From Amycolatopsis xylanica (GTDB taxonomy: Bacteria > Actinomycetota > Actinomycetes > Mycobacteriales > Pseudonocardiaceae): a DNA stretch of 64,000 nt. The stretch lies in the NCBI RefSeq assembly GCF_900107045.1, contig NZ_FNON01000005.1, forward strand, positions 124,001 to 188,000, read 5' to 3'. The notes beneath the pieces were generated by a model. The model saw nothing but the letters and a program-made list of their open reading frames with translations. It was not told the DNA's origin and did not search any database. A program made the translations under genes and the position numbers. Of this stretch, positions 1-8,675 are shown piece after piece (position 1 is the stretch's first letter; every line of letters starts with the position of its first letter).

Positions 1-582
<582 letters not shown>

Positions 583-665
583 TCAGGTTGGCAAGCACCG
601 GACAACCGACTTTCTTCGGATCTTTCGGACGAGAATTCACCGATTGCGACGTTCGGGTGAGCGGG

Positions 666-1907
666 CTATCCGCGTGGCTTATGGCCCCGTGTTACGCGCG
701 CGTTTCGCCGGATGGCCCACAGCGCCGCGCCGATCACGAACACAGCGCAACCAAAAAGGACTGAAGCGAGCGGAAGGCTGAACGCCACGACCAGGCATCC
801 GAGCAGACCGGCCGCCGGGACGAGCCGGCGTGTGCGCAGCGTCAGCGCGCTGGCGTTCGCGATCGCGTAATAGACGAGCACCGCGAAGGAAGAGAACCCG
901 ATCGCACCGCGAAGGTCCACGATCGACACGAGCACTGCGACGGTCACGCCGACCGCGACCTCCGCGCGATGCGGCACACCGAACCGCGGATGTACCGCGG
1001 AGAGGGACTTCGGCAAGTGCCCGTCCCGTGCCATGGCCAGCGTCGTCCGCGAGACCCCGAGTATCAAGGCCAGCAGCGAACCCAGCGCGGCGACGCACGC
1101 TCCCACCCGGACGACGGGGGTGAGCCAGGTGCCCGCCACCGCGGCCGCGATGGGGTCCGGCGCGGCGGCGAGCCGGTCAGGCCCGAGCCGGAGCAACAAA
1201 ACGACGGCGAGCACCGCGTAAACGGCGAATGCGATACCCAATGCGATCGGAATCGCACGGGGGATCGTCCTGGCCGGATCCTTGACCTCCTCGCCCAGTG
1301 TGGCGATTCGCGCATATCCCGCGAACGCGAAGAACAACAATCCCGCCGATTCGAGCACGCCCCCGAATCGCACATCGCGGAAAGGATCCACCGCGATGAA
1401 TGGTCCCGAGATCATCATGCCGACGGAAAACGTCAACACGGTGAGCGTGCAGGCGACAATGATTCGCGTCGCCTGCGCCGACCGTTGCACGCCACGATAA
1501 TTCACGGCCGTCAACGCCAGTACCGCCGCGACCGCGAACGCCTTCGGCCACCGGAAGCCCGAGTACGTCGCCACCGTCAGCGCCATCGCCGCGCAACTCG
1601 CCGTCTTCCCGACGATGAAGCCCCACCCCGCCAGGTAACCCCAGAATTCGCCCAGCCTTTCCCTGCCGTACACGTAGGTTCCGCCCGAAGCCGGATACAG
1701 CGTGGCCAGCCGTGCCGACGAGGTCGCGTTGCAATACGCGACGAAAGCCGCGATCACGAGCCCGATCAGCAGCCCGGAACCCGCTGATCGCGCCGCCGGC
1801 GCGAACGCCGCGAACACACCGGCGCCGATCATGGAGCCCAGCCCGATGATCACCGCGTCGCGCGTGCCGAGCCGCCTGGACAGGCTGGGGGAGGGCATGG
1901 CGGCCAT
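666..1907 (-). CDS. APC superfamily amino acid permease
   Basis: A 413-residue polytopic membrane protein with the N-terminal APC signature (GLGSMIGAGVFAAFAPA, about residues 22-38) and roughly 12 hydrophobic segments. It should import or exchange an amino acid or amine across the cytoplasmic membrane, but the substrate cannot be read from the sequence. Two in-frame ATG starts lie three codons apart (MAAMPSPS). It is divergent from the GntR regulator, whose earliest possible TTG start shares base 1907, so the two genes share a very short control region. The regulator could therefore control this gene, the phosphonate genes on its other side, or both. Confidence 0.85.
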   Translation of the reverse strand: MAAMPSPSLSRRLGTRDAVIIGLGSMIGAGVFAAFAPAARSAGSGLLIGLVIAAFVAYCNATSSARLATLYPASGGTYVYGRERLGEFWGYLAGWGFIVGKTASCAAMALTVATYSGFRWPKAFAVAAVLALTAVNYRGVQRSAQATRIIVACTLTVLTFSVGMMISGPFIAVDPFRDVRFGGVLESAGLLFFAFAGYARIATLGEEVKDPARTIPRAIPIALGIAFAVYAVLAVVLLLRLGPDRLAAAPDPIAAAVAGTWLTPVVRVGACVAALGSLLALILGVSRTTLAMARDGHLPKSLSAVHPRFGVPHRAEVAVGVTVAVLVSIVDLRGAIGFSSFAVLVYYAIANASALTLRTRRLVPAAGLLGCLVVAFSLPLASVLFGCAVFVIGAALWAIRRNARVTRGHKPRG

Positions 1908-1927
1908 TGTGCCTAAGCTCGATCACT

Positions 1928-2680
1928 GTGCAAACACCGAGTGGGCCGGTCCGCGACGGCATTCCCGAGCATGGCCGCATCCCGCGTTATTACGCGGTGA
2001 AGGTCGAGTTGCTCGAAATGACCGCCGAGCTCGGCGAGGGCACCGCGTTGCCCACCGAGCGGGAATTGTGCGAGCGCTTCGACGTCTCCCGCGCGACGGT
2101 CCGCCAGGCGGTCAGCGAGCTGGTGCTCGAGGGCAAGCTCCGCCGCCGCCAGGGCAGCGGCACCTTCGTCGCCGGCCCGAAGCTCGTCCAGCCGCTCGCG
2201 CTCGTCAGCTACACCGAAGGCCTCCGCCGCCAGGGCATCGAGCCAGGCCGCAATCTGATCACCCTCGAACGCCACCCCGCGAACCCCGCGCTCGCCGCGG
2301 AACTCCAGGCCGAGCCCGGCGCCGAGGTCATTCACATCGAACGCGTCCTGCTCGCCGACGCCGAGCGCGTCGGCCTCGAGTCCACCTACCTCCTGGCGGC
2401 CCGCTTCCCGACGCTCATGGACGTCTTCGACCCCGAGCAGTCGCTCTACGCCTGCCTGCGCGACCAGCTCGGCGTCGTCTTCGACGGAGCCGAGGAGCGA
2501 GTCGAGACCGTGCTCGCGACCCCGCGCGAGGCACTCCTCATCGGCACCAACCCGGCGCTGCCCATGCTGCTCATGCACCGCGTCTCATGGGGCCCGGACG
2601 GCAAGCCGTTCGAGCGCGTCCGCTCCCTCTTCCGCGGCGACCGCCTCAGCTTCATGACCCGCCTAGGCCGCGCCGACTAG
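1928..2680 (+). CDS. GntR-family transcriptional regulator, HutC/PhnF type with UTRA domain
   Basis: An N-terminal winged helix (GTALPTERELCERFDVSRATVRQAVSELV region) is followed by the linker motif RRQGSGTFV and a C-terminal UTRA ligand-binding domain. This is the HutC subfamily arrangement, which includes PhnF-type repressors. I use the GTG at 1928; an in-frame TTG at 1907 would overlap the divergent permease by one base. It lies directly before the phosphonate utilisation genes, so control of that operon in response to a phosphonate or phosphate-ester ligand is plausible. The target is inferred from position only. Downstream is a large palindrome that separates it from the operon. Confidence 0.88.
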   Translation: MQTPSGPVRDGIPEHGRIPRYYAVKVELLEMTAELGEGTALPTERELCERFDVSRATVRQAVSELVLEGKLRRRQGSGTFVAGPKLVQPLALVSYTEGLRRQGIEPGRNLITLERHPANPALAAELQAEPGAEVIHIERVLLADAERVGLESTYLLAARFPTLMDVFDPEQSLYACLRDQLGVVFDGAEERVETVLATPREALLIGTNPALPMLLMHRVSWGPDGKPFERVRSLFRGDRLSFMTRLGRAD

Positions 2681-2682
2681 CC

Positions 2683-2777
2683 AAAAAAAATCCCAATGTG
2701 GCTTTCGTCAGGTTTCAGCTGACGAAAGCCACATTGGCGGCCTCAAAGCTGACCAATGCCACATTGGGATTTTTTTC
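2683..2777. repeat. Palindromic element family D, copy 1 (likely terminator)
   Basis: An inner perfect inverted repeat has arms CCAATGTGGCTTTCGTCAG (2693-2711) and its complement (2719-2737) around a 7-nt loop. An outer pair, AAAAAAATCCCAATGTGGC (2684-2702) and its complement (2758-2776), shares the same left arm, so two mutually exclusive hairpins can form. The flanking A and T tracts would give a rho-independent terminator in either direction. A second copy lies at 38414-38506. It follows the GntR gene stop by 3 bp. Confidence 0.85.
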
Positions 2778-2787
2778 CCAGGGCTTA

Positions 2788-2869
2788 GGTCACGGTAAGG
2801 TAACTCATCTGAACCTTTTGGGTGGGTTCATGTGGGGTTCGCCGGATGGTCATGGTCCGTTCGGGGGCG
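2788..2869 (+). promoter_or_regulatory. Putative 11-bp direct-repeat operator (PHO-box-like) upstream of phosphonate operon
   Basis: Four consecutive 11-bp units begin GTTC, GTTC, GGTC, GTTC at 2826, 2837, 2848 and 2859; the first, GTTCATGTGGG, best fits the Streptomyces PhoP direct-repeat unit. Just upstream are GGTCACGGTAA (2788-2798) and GGTAACTCATC (2799-2809), also 11 bp apart but in a different phase. A short inverted repeat (AAGGT...ACCTT, 2797-2817) overlaps these and could instead be a GntR operator. The second group sits very close to the start codon, which is awkward for an activator site, so this is tentative. Confidence 0.35.
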
Positions 2870-2878
2870 GCGGCGACC

Positions 2879-3991
2879 GTGCACGGCGTGCGAATTCTCA
2901 TCGTGGGCGGCGGCGTGCTCGGCACCATGCACGCCTGGCAGGCCGTCGAACGTGGTCATGAAGTGGTCCAGCTCGAACGCGAGCCCGAGGCGCGCGGCGC
3001 GTCCGTGCGCAACTTCGGGCTGGTGTGGGTCGGGGGCCGGGCGCCCGGCGTCGAGTACGAGACGGCGGTGCGGGCGAGGCGGCTCTGGGAGGAGATCGGC
3101 GCGCGGGTGCCGGGCGTCGGGTTCCGAGCCAACGGCTCACTGACCGTGGTGCGGACCGAGGCCGAACTCGCTGTGGCGCAGGAAGCCGCCAACGGGGATC
3201 GCGGCTTCAAGCTGCTCGACGCCGCTGAAGTCAAAGCGCTCAATCCCGCGCTGCGCGGGGATTTCCTCGGCGCGCTGTGGTGTGACCAGGACGCGGCCGT
3301 CGAACCGCGCGTCGCCCAGCCCGCGCTGCGTGCCGAACTCGAGCGCAGCGGCCGCTACACCTGGCTGCCCGGCCGTGAGGTCCGCGAGCTGACCGCGAAC
3401 GGCGTCCGCGACGACCAGGGCCGGTCGCATGGCGCCGACCTCGTGCTGTTCTGCACGGGCGCCTGGCTCGGCGGCCTGATCACCGAGATCGCCGGGAAAC
3501 CGCCGGTGCGCCGCGTCCGGCTGCAGATGGCGCAGACCGAGCCGCTGCCCGAAAAGCTCACCACGACCGTCGCCGACGCGGACAGCTTCCGTTACTACCC
3601 GGCCTATCGCGGGCCCGCGCTCGACGCGCTCAACACCCATCCGCAGTCCGAAGTGGCCGCCGCCAACGCGATGCAGCTGCTCATGGTCCAGCGGCTCGAC
3701 GGCTCGCTCACCATCGGCGACACGCACGAATATGACGAGCCGTTTTCCTTCGATGTCACCGAAAACCCGTACGACCACCTGACCGAGACCGCGAGTGCAC
3801 TGCTCGGGCGGCCGCTGCCGCGCATCGCCCGCCGCTGGGCCGGGGTCTACGCGCAGGCGCTCGACCCGGCTTTGGTCGCGCACCGCGCCCGCGTCGCGGA
3901 CAACGCCTGGCTGATCACCGGGCCGGGCGGGCGCGGCATGACCTGCTCGCCTGCCATCGCCGAAGACACCGCCGAGGAGGCCGGACTGTGA
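2879..3991 (+). CDS. FAD-dependent oxidoreductase of phosphonate clusters (TIGR03364-type amine oxidase)
   Basis: A 370-residue DAAO/glycine-oxidase-like flavoprotein. The FAD dinucleotide-binding motif ILIVGGGVLG is at the extreme N-terminus and a conserved C-terminal stretch (ITGPGGRGMT) completes the FAD site. Family members recur in phosphonate clusters, and published work on PbfC/PbfD-type enzymes shows that some oxidise N-methyl-2-aminoethylphosphonate, and sometimes 2-aminoethylphosphonate itself, to phosphonoacetaldehyde. No PhnW transaminase is present here, so this enzyme may be the sole deaminating step. The GTG at 2879 is preferred; GTG 2888 is possible. Its stop overlaps the next gene by 4 bp. 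Confidence 0.82.
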   Translation: MHGVRILIVGGGVLGTMHAWQAVERGHEVVQLEREPEARGASVRNFGLVWVGGRAPGVEYETAVRARRLWEEIGARVPGVGFRANGSLTVVRTEAELAVAQEAANGDRGFKLLDAAEVKALNPALRGDFLGALWCDQDAAVEPRVAQPALRAELERSGRYTWLPGREVRELTANGVRDDQGRSHGADLVLFCTGAWLGGLITEIAGKPPVRRVRLQMAQTEPLPEKLTTTVADADSFRYYPAYRGPALDALNTHPQSEVAAANAMQLLMVQRLDGSLTIGDTHEYDEPFSFDVTENPYDHLTETASALLGRPLPRIARRWAGVYAQALDPALVAHRARVADNAWLITGPGGRGMTCSPAIAEDTAEEAGL

Positions 3992-4623
3992 ACACCGAAC
4001 TGGTGGTGCTCGACATGGCGGGCACGACCGTCGCGGACGACGGCCTCGTCGTGCGCGCCTTCGTCGAGGCCATGGGATCCGACGAGCACCTCGGCTACGT
4101 CATGGAGACCATGGGGCAGTCGAAGATCACCGTCTTCCGCGCCATCCTCAAGGACGAAGACGCCGCCCAGCAAGCGAATCTCGCCTTCGAGAAGGCCTAC
4201 GCGGAGCTGCTCGACCTCTGCGAGCCGATCCCTGGCGCCGAGGACGTCATCCGCTCGCTGCGCGAAGACGGCGTCAAGGTCGCGCTCACCACGGGCTTTT
4301 CCCCGGCCACCCAGCATGCGATCCTCGACGTCCTCGGCTGGCGGGATCTCGCCGACCTCGTGCTCGCGCCGGGCGAAGGCGTCCGCGGCCGCCCGTTCCC
4401 CGACCTCGTGCTCGCCGCCGCGCTGCGGCTCGAAGTCACCGACGTGCGGCGGATCGCCGTCGCCGGTGACACCCCGTCCGACGTGCTGACCGGCCTGCGC
4501 GCCGGCGCCTCCGTGGTCGCCGGTGTCCTCACCGGCACCGCGACGCCCGCCGACCTCGCCGAAGCCACTCACGTCCTCGACTCCGTTCGCGATCTCCCCG
4601 CCGTCCTCAAAGGAGTGTCATGA
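3988..4623 (+). CDS. Phosphonatase-like HAD hydrolase (TIGR03351-type)
   Basis: A 211-residue HAD-superfamily hydrolase with nucleophile motif DMAGTT (Asp9), motif II TTGFSP, and the acidic GDTPSD metal motif near residue 170. The cap segment carries MGQSK (Lys46), placed roughly where phosphonoacetaldehyde hydrolases use a Schiff-base lysine. That equivalence is inferred, not aligned. The expected reaction is C-P bond cleavage of phosphonoacetaldehyde (or a close analogue) to acetaldehyde and phosphate, acting on the product of the upstream flavoprotein. The GTG start overlaps the upstream stop by 4 bp and the gene overlaps phnS by 4 bp, implying translational coupling. Confidence 0.82.
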   Translation: MNTELVVLDMAGTTVADDGLVVRAFVEAMGSDEHLGYVMETMGQSKITVFRAILKDEDAAQQANLAFEKAYAELLDLCEPIPGAEDVIRSLREDGVKVALTTGFSPATQHAILDVLGWRDLADLVLAPGEGVRGRPFPDLVLAAALRLEVTDVRRIAVAGDTPSDVLTGLRAGASVVAGVLTGTATPADLAEATHVLDSVRDLPAVLKGVS

Positions 4624-5576
4624 AGCTCAAAGCCCTTGTCCTGATCGGTCTTCTCGCCCTCGTGTCCGCCTGTGGTGGCACGGCGGGCGGCGCCAGTGGC
4701 GACAAGACGGTCACGCTGTACACAGTGGACGGTCTCGAGGACTGGTACACCGCGCGCTTCGCCGAGTTCAAGGACCAGACCGGGATCACCGTCCAGGCCG
4801 TCACCGCAGGCTCCGGCGAGGTCGCCTCCCGCGTCGAGAAGGAGAAGGCCAACACCCAGGCCGACGTCCTCGTCACGCTGCCGCCGTTCATCCAGCGCGT
4901 CGCCGCGCAGGGCCTGATCGACACGCCGTCCGTGCTGATGAACAACTACCTGAGCTTCATCCACAACCCCGGCGCGTCGCCGAAGACCTGGGACGACCTG
5001 CTCGACCCGAAGCTCAAGGGCAAGATCCAGTACTCGACGCCCGGCGAGGCCGGCGACGGCACCGCGGTGCTGCTCGAACTCCAGCACGTCTTCGGCGAGC
5101 AGGGCGCGCTCGACTACCTCGGCAAGCTGGAGGCCAACAACGCCGGCCCGTCCTCGTCCACCGGCAAGCTGCAGCCCAAGACCGCGAAGGGCGAGATCCT
5201 GGTGGCCAACGGCGACGTCCAGATGAACCTCGCCGAGATCGACAAGAGCGGCGGCTTCGAGGTCTTCTTCCCGGCCGACGCGCAGGGCAAGAAGTCGACA
5301 CTCGCGCTCCCGTACTACGCCGGGCTGGTCAAGAACGCGCCGCACGCGGAGAACGCCAAGAAGCTGCTCGACTTCCTGTTCTCGGCCGACGTCCAGGCCA
5401 AGGCGGTCGACGCGTACGGCCTGCCCGCGAAGGCCGACACCCCGGTGAGCGGGCCCAAGGCCGACAAGATCAAGGCCGCGCTGCGGGGTGTCGAGATCTG
5501 GCAGCCGGAGTGGGACAAGGTGCTCGCCAAGCTCGACGCCGACCTCGCCGCGTACAAGAAGGCCGTCGGGCGATGA
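4620..5576 (+). CDS. phnS: 2-aminoethylphosphonate ABC transporter, substrate-binding lipoprotein
   Basis: A 318-residue solute-binding lipoprotein. The signal peptide ends in the lipobox LVSAC (Cys at about 18), followed by a type-2 periplasmic-binding fold starting VTLYTVDG, as in iron/thiamine/phosphonate (Fbp/PhnS) binders. With the following ATPase and two permeases it forms a PhnSTUV-type importer delivering 2-aminoethylphosphonate to the two enzymes encoded upstream. The ATG overlaps the hydrolase stop (ATGA). The ligand assignment rests on cluster context rather than on a diagnostic motif. Confidence 0.82.
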   Translation: MKLKALVLIGLLALVSACGGTAGGASGDKTVTLYTVDGLEDWYTARFAEFKDQTGITVQAVTAGSGEVASRVEKEKANTQADVLVTLPPFIQRVAAQGLIDTPSVLMNNYLSFIHNPGASPKTWDDLLDPKLKGKIQYSTPGEAGDGTAVLLELQHVFGEQGALDYLGKLEANNAGPSSSTGKLQPKTAKGEILVANGDVQMNLAEIDKSGGFEVFFPADAQGKKSTLALPYYAGLVKNAPHAENAKKLLDFLFSADVQAKAVDAYGLPAKADTPVSGPKADKIKAALRGVEIWQPEWDKVLAKLDADLAAYKKAVGR

Positions 5577-6637
5577 CGGCTGCGGTCGAGTTCCGCGGCG
5601 TCTCCGTCCACTACGGACAGACGTGCGCGCTGGCACCGCTCGACCTCTCGGTGGCACGCGGGGAGACGCTCGCGCTGCTCGGGCCGTCCGGCTCCGGCAA
5701 GTCGACCGCGCTCAAGGCGCTCGCCGGATTCGTCCGGCCGAGCGCCGGGCGCGTGCTGCTCGAGGGGCGCGACGTCACGGACGTGCCGCCGCATCTGCGC
5801 GGGCTCGGCGTCGTCGTGCAGAGTTACGCGCTGTTCCCGCACATGAGGGTCGACGACAATGTCGCTTTTGGACTCAAGGCGCGGAAGACGCCTCGCGCGG
5901 AGATCGCCGCGCGAGTGTCCGAAGTGCTCAACCTTGTCGGCATGGGCGACTACGCGCGGCGATTCCCGCGTGAGCTGTCCGGTGGCCAGCAACAGCGCGT
6001 CGCCATCGCGCGTGCGCTCGCGATCCGGCCGGACGTGCTGCTGCTCGACGAGCCGCTGTCCGCTTTGGACGCGACACTGCGCGAGGACATGATCGCCGAG
6101 TTGCTGCGGCTGCGTGCCGAGCTGCCGGACACCACGCTGATCTACGTCACCCACGATCAGAGCGAGGCGCTCGCGCTGGCCGACCGGATCGCCGTCATGC
6201 GTGACGCGCGCCTGGTCGAAACCGGGCCGAGCGAGCAGCTCTACCACCGGCCGTCGACCGAATTCACCGCCGCGTTCCTCGGCGCGTCGAACCTGATCCC
6301 GGTCGAGGTGATCCGCGCGGGCACCGTGCGGCTCGGCGGCCGTGAACTCGCCGCCGAGCCGATGGGGGAGTTCGGCGCGGGGCAGGCGGTCGCGCTCGGC
6401 GTGCGGCCGCATCGCGTCGGCGTGCACCCGGGCACCGGCGCGTACACGGCACGGCTGCGCGGCGTGCAGTGGCGCGGCAGTGGCTTCCGGCTCGACCTGG
6501 ACCTCGAACTCGGCGGTGAGCCGTGCCCGGTGCGCGCCGAGGTGCCGAGCGTCGACGGACTGCCCGCCGTCGGCGAGACGGTCGGTGTGTCCATTCCGGA
6601 CGGTTGCCCGCTCGTCGCCGTCGGAGGTACGGGGTGA
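5573..6637 (+). CDS. phnT: 2-aminoethylphosphonate ABC transporter, ATP-binding protein
   Basis: A 354-residue ABC ATPase of the spermidine/iron/phosphonate type. Walker A is GPSGSGKS (about 37-44), the Q-loop VVQSYALFPH, the signature LSGGQQQR, and Walker B LLLDEP followed by the H-loop THD. A C-terminal TOBE-like region (from about residue 240, beginning LGASNLIPVEV) completes the usual length. It energises the permeases encoded next. The ATG overlaps the phnS stop by 4 bp, and the TGA overlaps the GTG of the following permease. Confidence 0.9.
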   Translation: MTAAVEFRGVSVHYGQTCALAPLDLSVARGETLALLGPSGSGKSTALKALAGFVRPSAGRVLLEGRDVTDVPPHLRGLGVVVQSYALFPHMRVDDNVAFGLKARKTPRAEIAARVSEVLNLVGMGDYARRFPRELSGGQQQRVAIARALAIRPDVLLLDEPLSALDATLREDMIAELLRLRAELPDTTLIYVTHDQSEALALADRIAVMRDARLVETGPSEQLYHRPSTEFTAAFLGASNLIPVEVIRAGTVRLGGRELAAEPMGEFGAGQAVALGVRPHRVGVHPGTGAYTARLRGVQWRGSGFRLDLDLELGGEPCPVRAEVPSVDGLPAVGETVGVSIPDGCPLVAVGGTG

Positions 6638-7407
6638 GGATCCGCTGGCTGCTGCCACCGCTGATCGTGCTGCTCGGGTTCTTCGGCTACCCGCTCGCGC
6701 TCATCGTCTGGCAGTCGCTCTCCACGGACGCGGGCTTCGGGCTCTCGGCCTGGGCCGAGGTGCTCGGCTCGGCGGAGTTCCGCACCGCGGCCTGGCGCAC
6801 GATCGTGATCGCGCTCGGCGCCACCGCCGGTTGTGTGCTGCTCGGCACGTTCCTCGCGCTGGTCATCGCGTTCGTCCCGTTCCCCGGTGCGCGCGCACTG
6901 TCCAAAGTGGTCGACACCGTGCTCGCGTTCCCCTCGTTCCTGATCGCCTTGGCGTTCACGTTCCTCTATGGCAGTGCGGGTTTGCTCGGCACCGGCGGCT
7001 TCCTGTACTCGCAATGGGGCGTGCTGCTCGCCGAGATCACGTTCTACACACCGTTCGTGATGCGGCCCGCGCTCGCCGCGTTCAGTCAGGTTCCGGCCGC
7101 TCAGCTGGAGGTGGCCGCGAGCCTCGGCGCCAAGCCGGGGCGGGTGCTGTGGCAGGTCATCCTGCCCGAGGCGCGGCCGTCGCTGGTGTCCGGCGCGTGC
7201 CTGACCATGCTGCTCGCGATGAACGAGTTCGGCATCGTGCTGTTCATCGGCGCCAAGGACGTCCAGACGCTGCCGATGCTCATCTACACCAAGGGGATCG
7301 TCACCTTCGAGTTCCCGCAGGCGTGCGTGATCGCGGTGGTCAACGTGGTGTTCTCGATCGCGCTTTATCAATGGGGAGGCAGGCGTGCTGCTGTGGAAGC
7401 CGCGTAG
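6634..7407 (+). CDS. phnU: 2-aminoethylphosphonate ABC transporter, permease 1
   Basis: A 257-residue integral membrane permease of the binding-protein-dependent (MetI-like) family with about six transmembrane segments. The EAA loop is seen as EVAASLGAKPGRVLWQVILPEARPS-like sequence near residues 155-180, the contact site for the ATPase. The GTG start at 6634 overlaps the phnT stop. The 3' end overlaps the second permease by 23 bp, so the two subunits are probably made in fixed ratio and form a heterodimeric channel. Confidence 0.86.
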   Translation: MRIRWLLPPLIVLLGFFGYPLALIVWQSLSTDAGFGLSAWAEVLGSAEFRTAAWRTIVIALGATAGCVLLGTFLALVIAFVPFPGARALSKVVDTVLAFPSFLIALAFTFLYGSAGLLGTGGFLYSQWGVLLAEITFYTPFVMRPALAAFSQVPAAQLEVAASLGAKPGRVLWQVILPEARPSLVSGACLTMLLAMNEFGIVLFIGAKDVQTLPMLIYTKGIVTFEFPQACVIAVVNVVFSIALYQWGGRRAAVEAA

Positions 7408-8197
7408 CAAGGCTCTACTGTGGACGGTGTTCGGCGTGCTGTTCGCCGTCATCGTGCTCGCGCCGCTGGTGATGATCGTGCTCGCGTCCTTCGCCGGGCG
7501 CTGGACCGGCGTGCTGCCGAGCGCGTTGACCGGCACGCAGTACGCGCAGGCGTTGTCCGGCGAGACGTTCGCGAGCCTCGCGGTGAGCGTGCAGACGGGC
7601 GTGATCGCGTCGGCGGTCTCCGTGCTGCTGGGGACCTGGGCCGCACTGGCCGCCGAGCACGCGCCGCGGCGGCTGCGGCGCTGGGTGGACACCGTGTTCC
7701 ACCTGCCGATCGCGGTCCCGTCGGTGGTGCTCGGGCTCGCGCTGCTGGTCGCGTTCAGCAGGCCTCCGGTGCTGCTCAACGGGACGAGATGGATCGTCCT
7801 CATCGGACACCTGATGATCCTGCTGCCGTTCTCCTACAGCACGGTGTCCGCCGCGGTGCGCCGAGCCGACCCGCAGCTGGCGCTGGCGGCGGCCAGTCTC
7901 GGCGCGAGCCCGGCCAGGGTGCTGCTGCGCGTGCGGATCCCGGTGCTGCTGCCGTCGATGGCGGCCTCGGCCAGTCTCGCGCTGGCGATGTCCATGGGCG
8001 AGCTCGGCGCGACGATGATGCTCTTCCCGCCCGACTGGCGGACGCTCCCGGCGAGCGTCTTCGCGCTGACCGACCGGGGGCAGGTCTTCCTCGCGTCCGC
8101 GAGCACCGTGGTGTTGCTGCTGGTCACGCTGCTGGGGCTGGTGATCGTCGGGCTGGTGCAACCCCGGAGCGCGTCCGCTCCGTCTCGGAGGGTATGA
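7385..8197 (+). CDS. phnV: 2-aminoethylphosphonate ABC transporter, permease 2
   Basis: A 270-residue MetI-like permease, about six transmembrane segments, with an EAA loop (ALAAASLGASPARVLLRVRI-like, about residues 160-180). It pairs with the upstream permease. The GTG start lies inside the end of phnU. The stop codon overlaps the ATG of a lipoprotein gene (ATGA at 8194-8197), tying the next gene into the same transcript even though it is not a standard transporter component. Confidence 0.86.
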   Translation: MLLWKPRSKALLWTVFGVLFAVIVLAPLVMIVLASFAGRWTGVLPSALTGTQYAQALSGETFASLAVSVQTGVIASAVSVLLGTWAALAAEHAPRRLRRWVDTVFHLPIAVPSVVLGLALLVAFSRPPVLLNGTRWIVLIGHLMILLPFSYSTVSAAVRRADPQLALAAASLGASPARVLLRVRIPVLLPSMAASASLALAMSMGELGATMMLFPPDWRTLPASVFALTDRGQVFLASASTVVLLLVTLLGLVIVGLVQPRSASAPSRRV

Positions 8198-8625
8198 GGC
8201 ACTTGACGAAGTTGATCGGTACGGGCCTGATCCTCGTTGCGGTGACCGCCTGTGCCAGCCATGCGGCGACAACCGGCAACCCCGACGAAGGCGGGGGACC
8301 GACGATAGAGACTACGGCGCCCCCGGTCAGCGGACCGGTACCGGCGCCGCAGATCGACGCGGCCGCGTTGCCGCCGGAGTATCCGAAGAACGTGACGACC
8401 GCGGGCAACGACCTGCTGATCAAGGCCGAGGAAGGCGGCTGCGAGAAGCTGCGGGCCACCGTCATCGAGCAGACCGAGCAGAAGGTCGCCGTCCGGCTGG
8501 TGAAGCTGGACACGCGGCCGGGCGAGATGTGCCCGATGTACATCCGCGAGGTGACGCTGACCGTCACCCTCGACAAGCCGCTGGGCCAGCGCACCCTGGT
8601 CCTCACCGCGGAACGGCCCAAGTGA
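8194..8625 (+). CDS. Lipoprotein of unknown function, coupled to the phosphonate transporter
   Basis: A 143-residue predicted lipoprotein. A basic start (MRHLTK) and hydrophobic helix lead to the lipobox VTAC (Cys at about 22), followed by a Ser/Pro/Gly-rich tether and a compact domain of about 90 residues with two conserved cysteines (GGCEKL and GEMCPMY), likely a disulfide. The ATG overlaps the phnV stop by 4 bp. It is paralogous to the next gene: both start MRHL, share the DA(A/T)(A/Q)LPP(E/D)YP region and end in PLGQRT-V. No family name is recognised; it may be an accessory or a hitch-hiker of the operon. Confidence 0.72.
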   Translation: MRHLTKLIGTGLILVAVTACASHAATTGNPDEGGGPTIETTAPPVSGPVPAPQIDAAALPPEYPKNVTTAGNDLLIKAEEGGCEKLRATVIEQTEQKVAVRLVKLDTRPGEMCPMYIREVTLTVTLDKPLGQRTLVLTAERPK

Positions 8626-8675
8626 TGCGGGCTCGGCGATGCAACCCCAAGCCGGACCCGTACCGTCCTGAGGGC

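Noticed and set aside
2785-2803. IdeR/DtxR iron box before the phosphonate operon
   Set aside because: About 14 of 19 positions fit, but the right half lacks the CC needed; the direct-repeat reading fits the function of the operon better.
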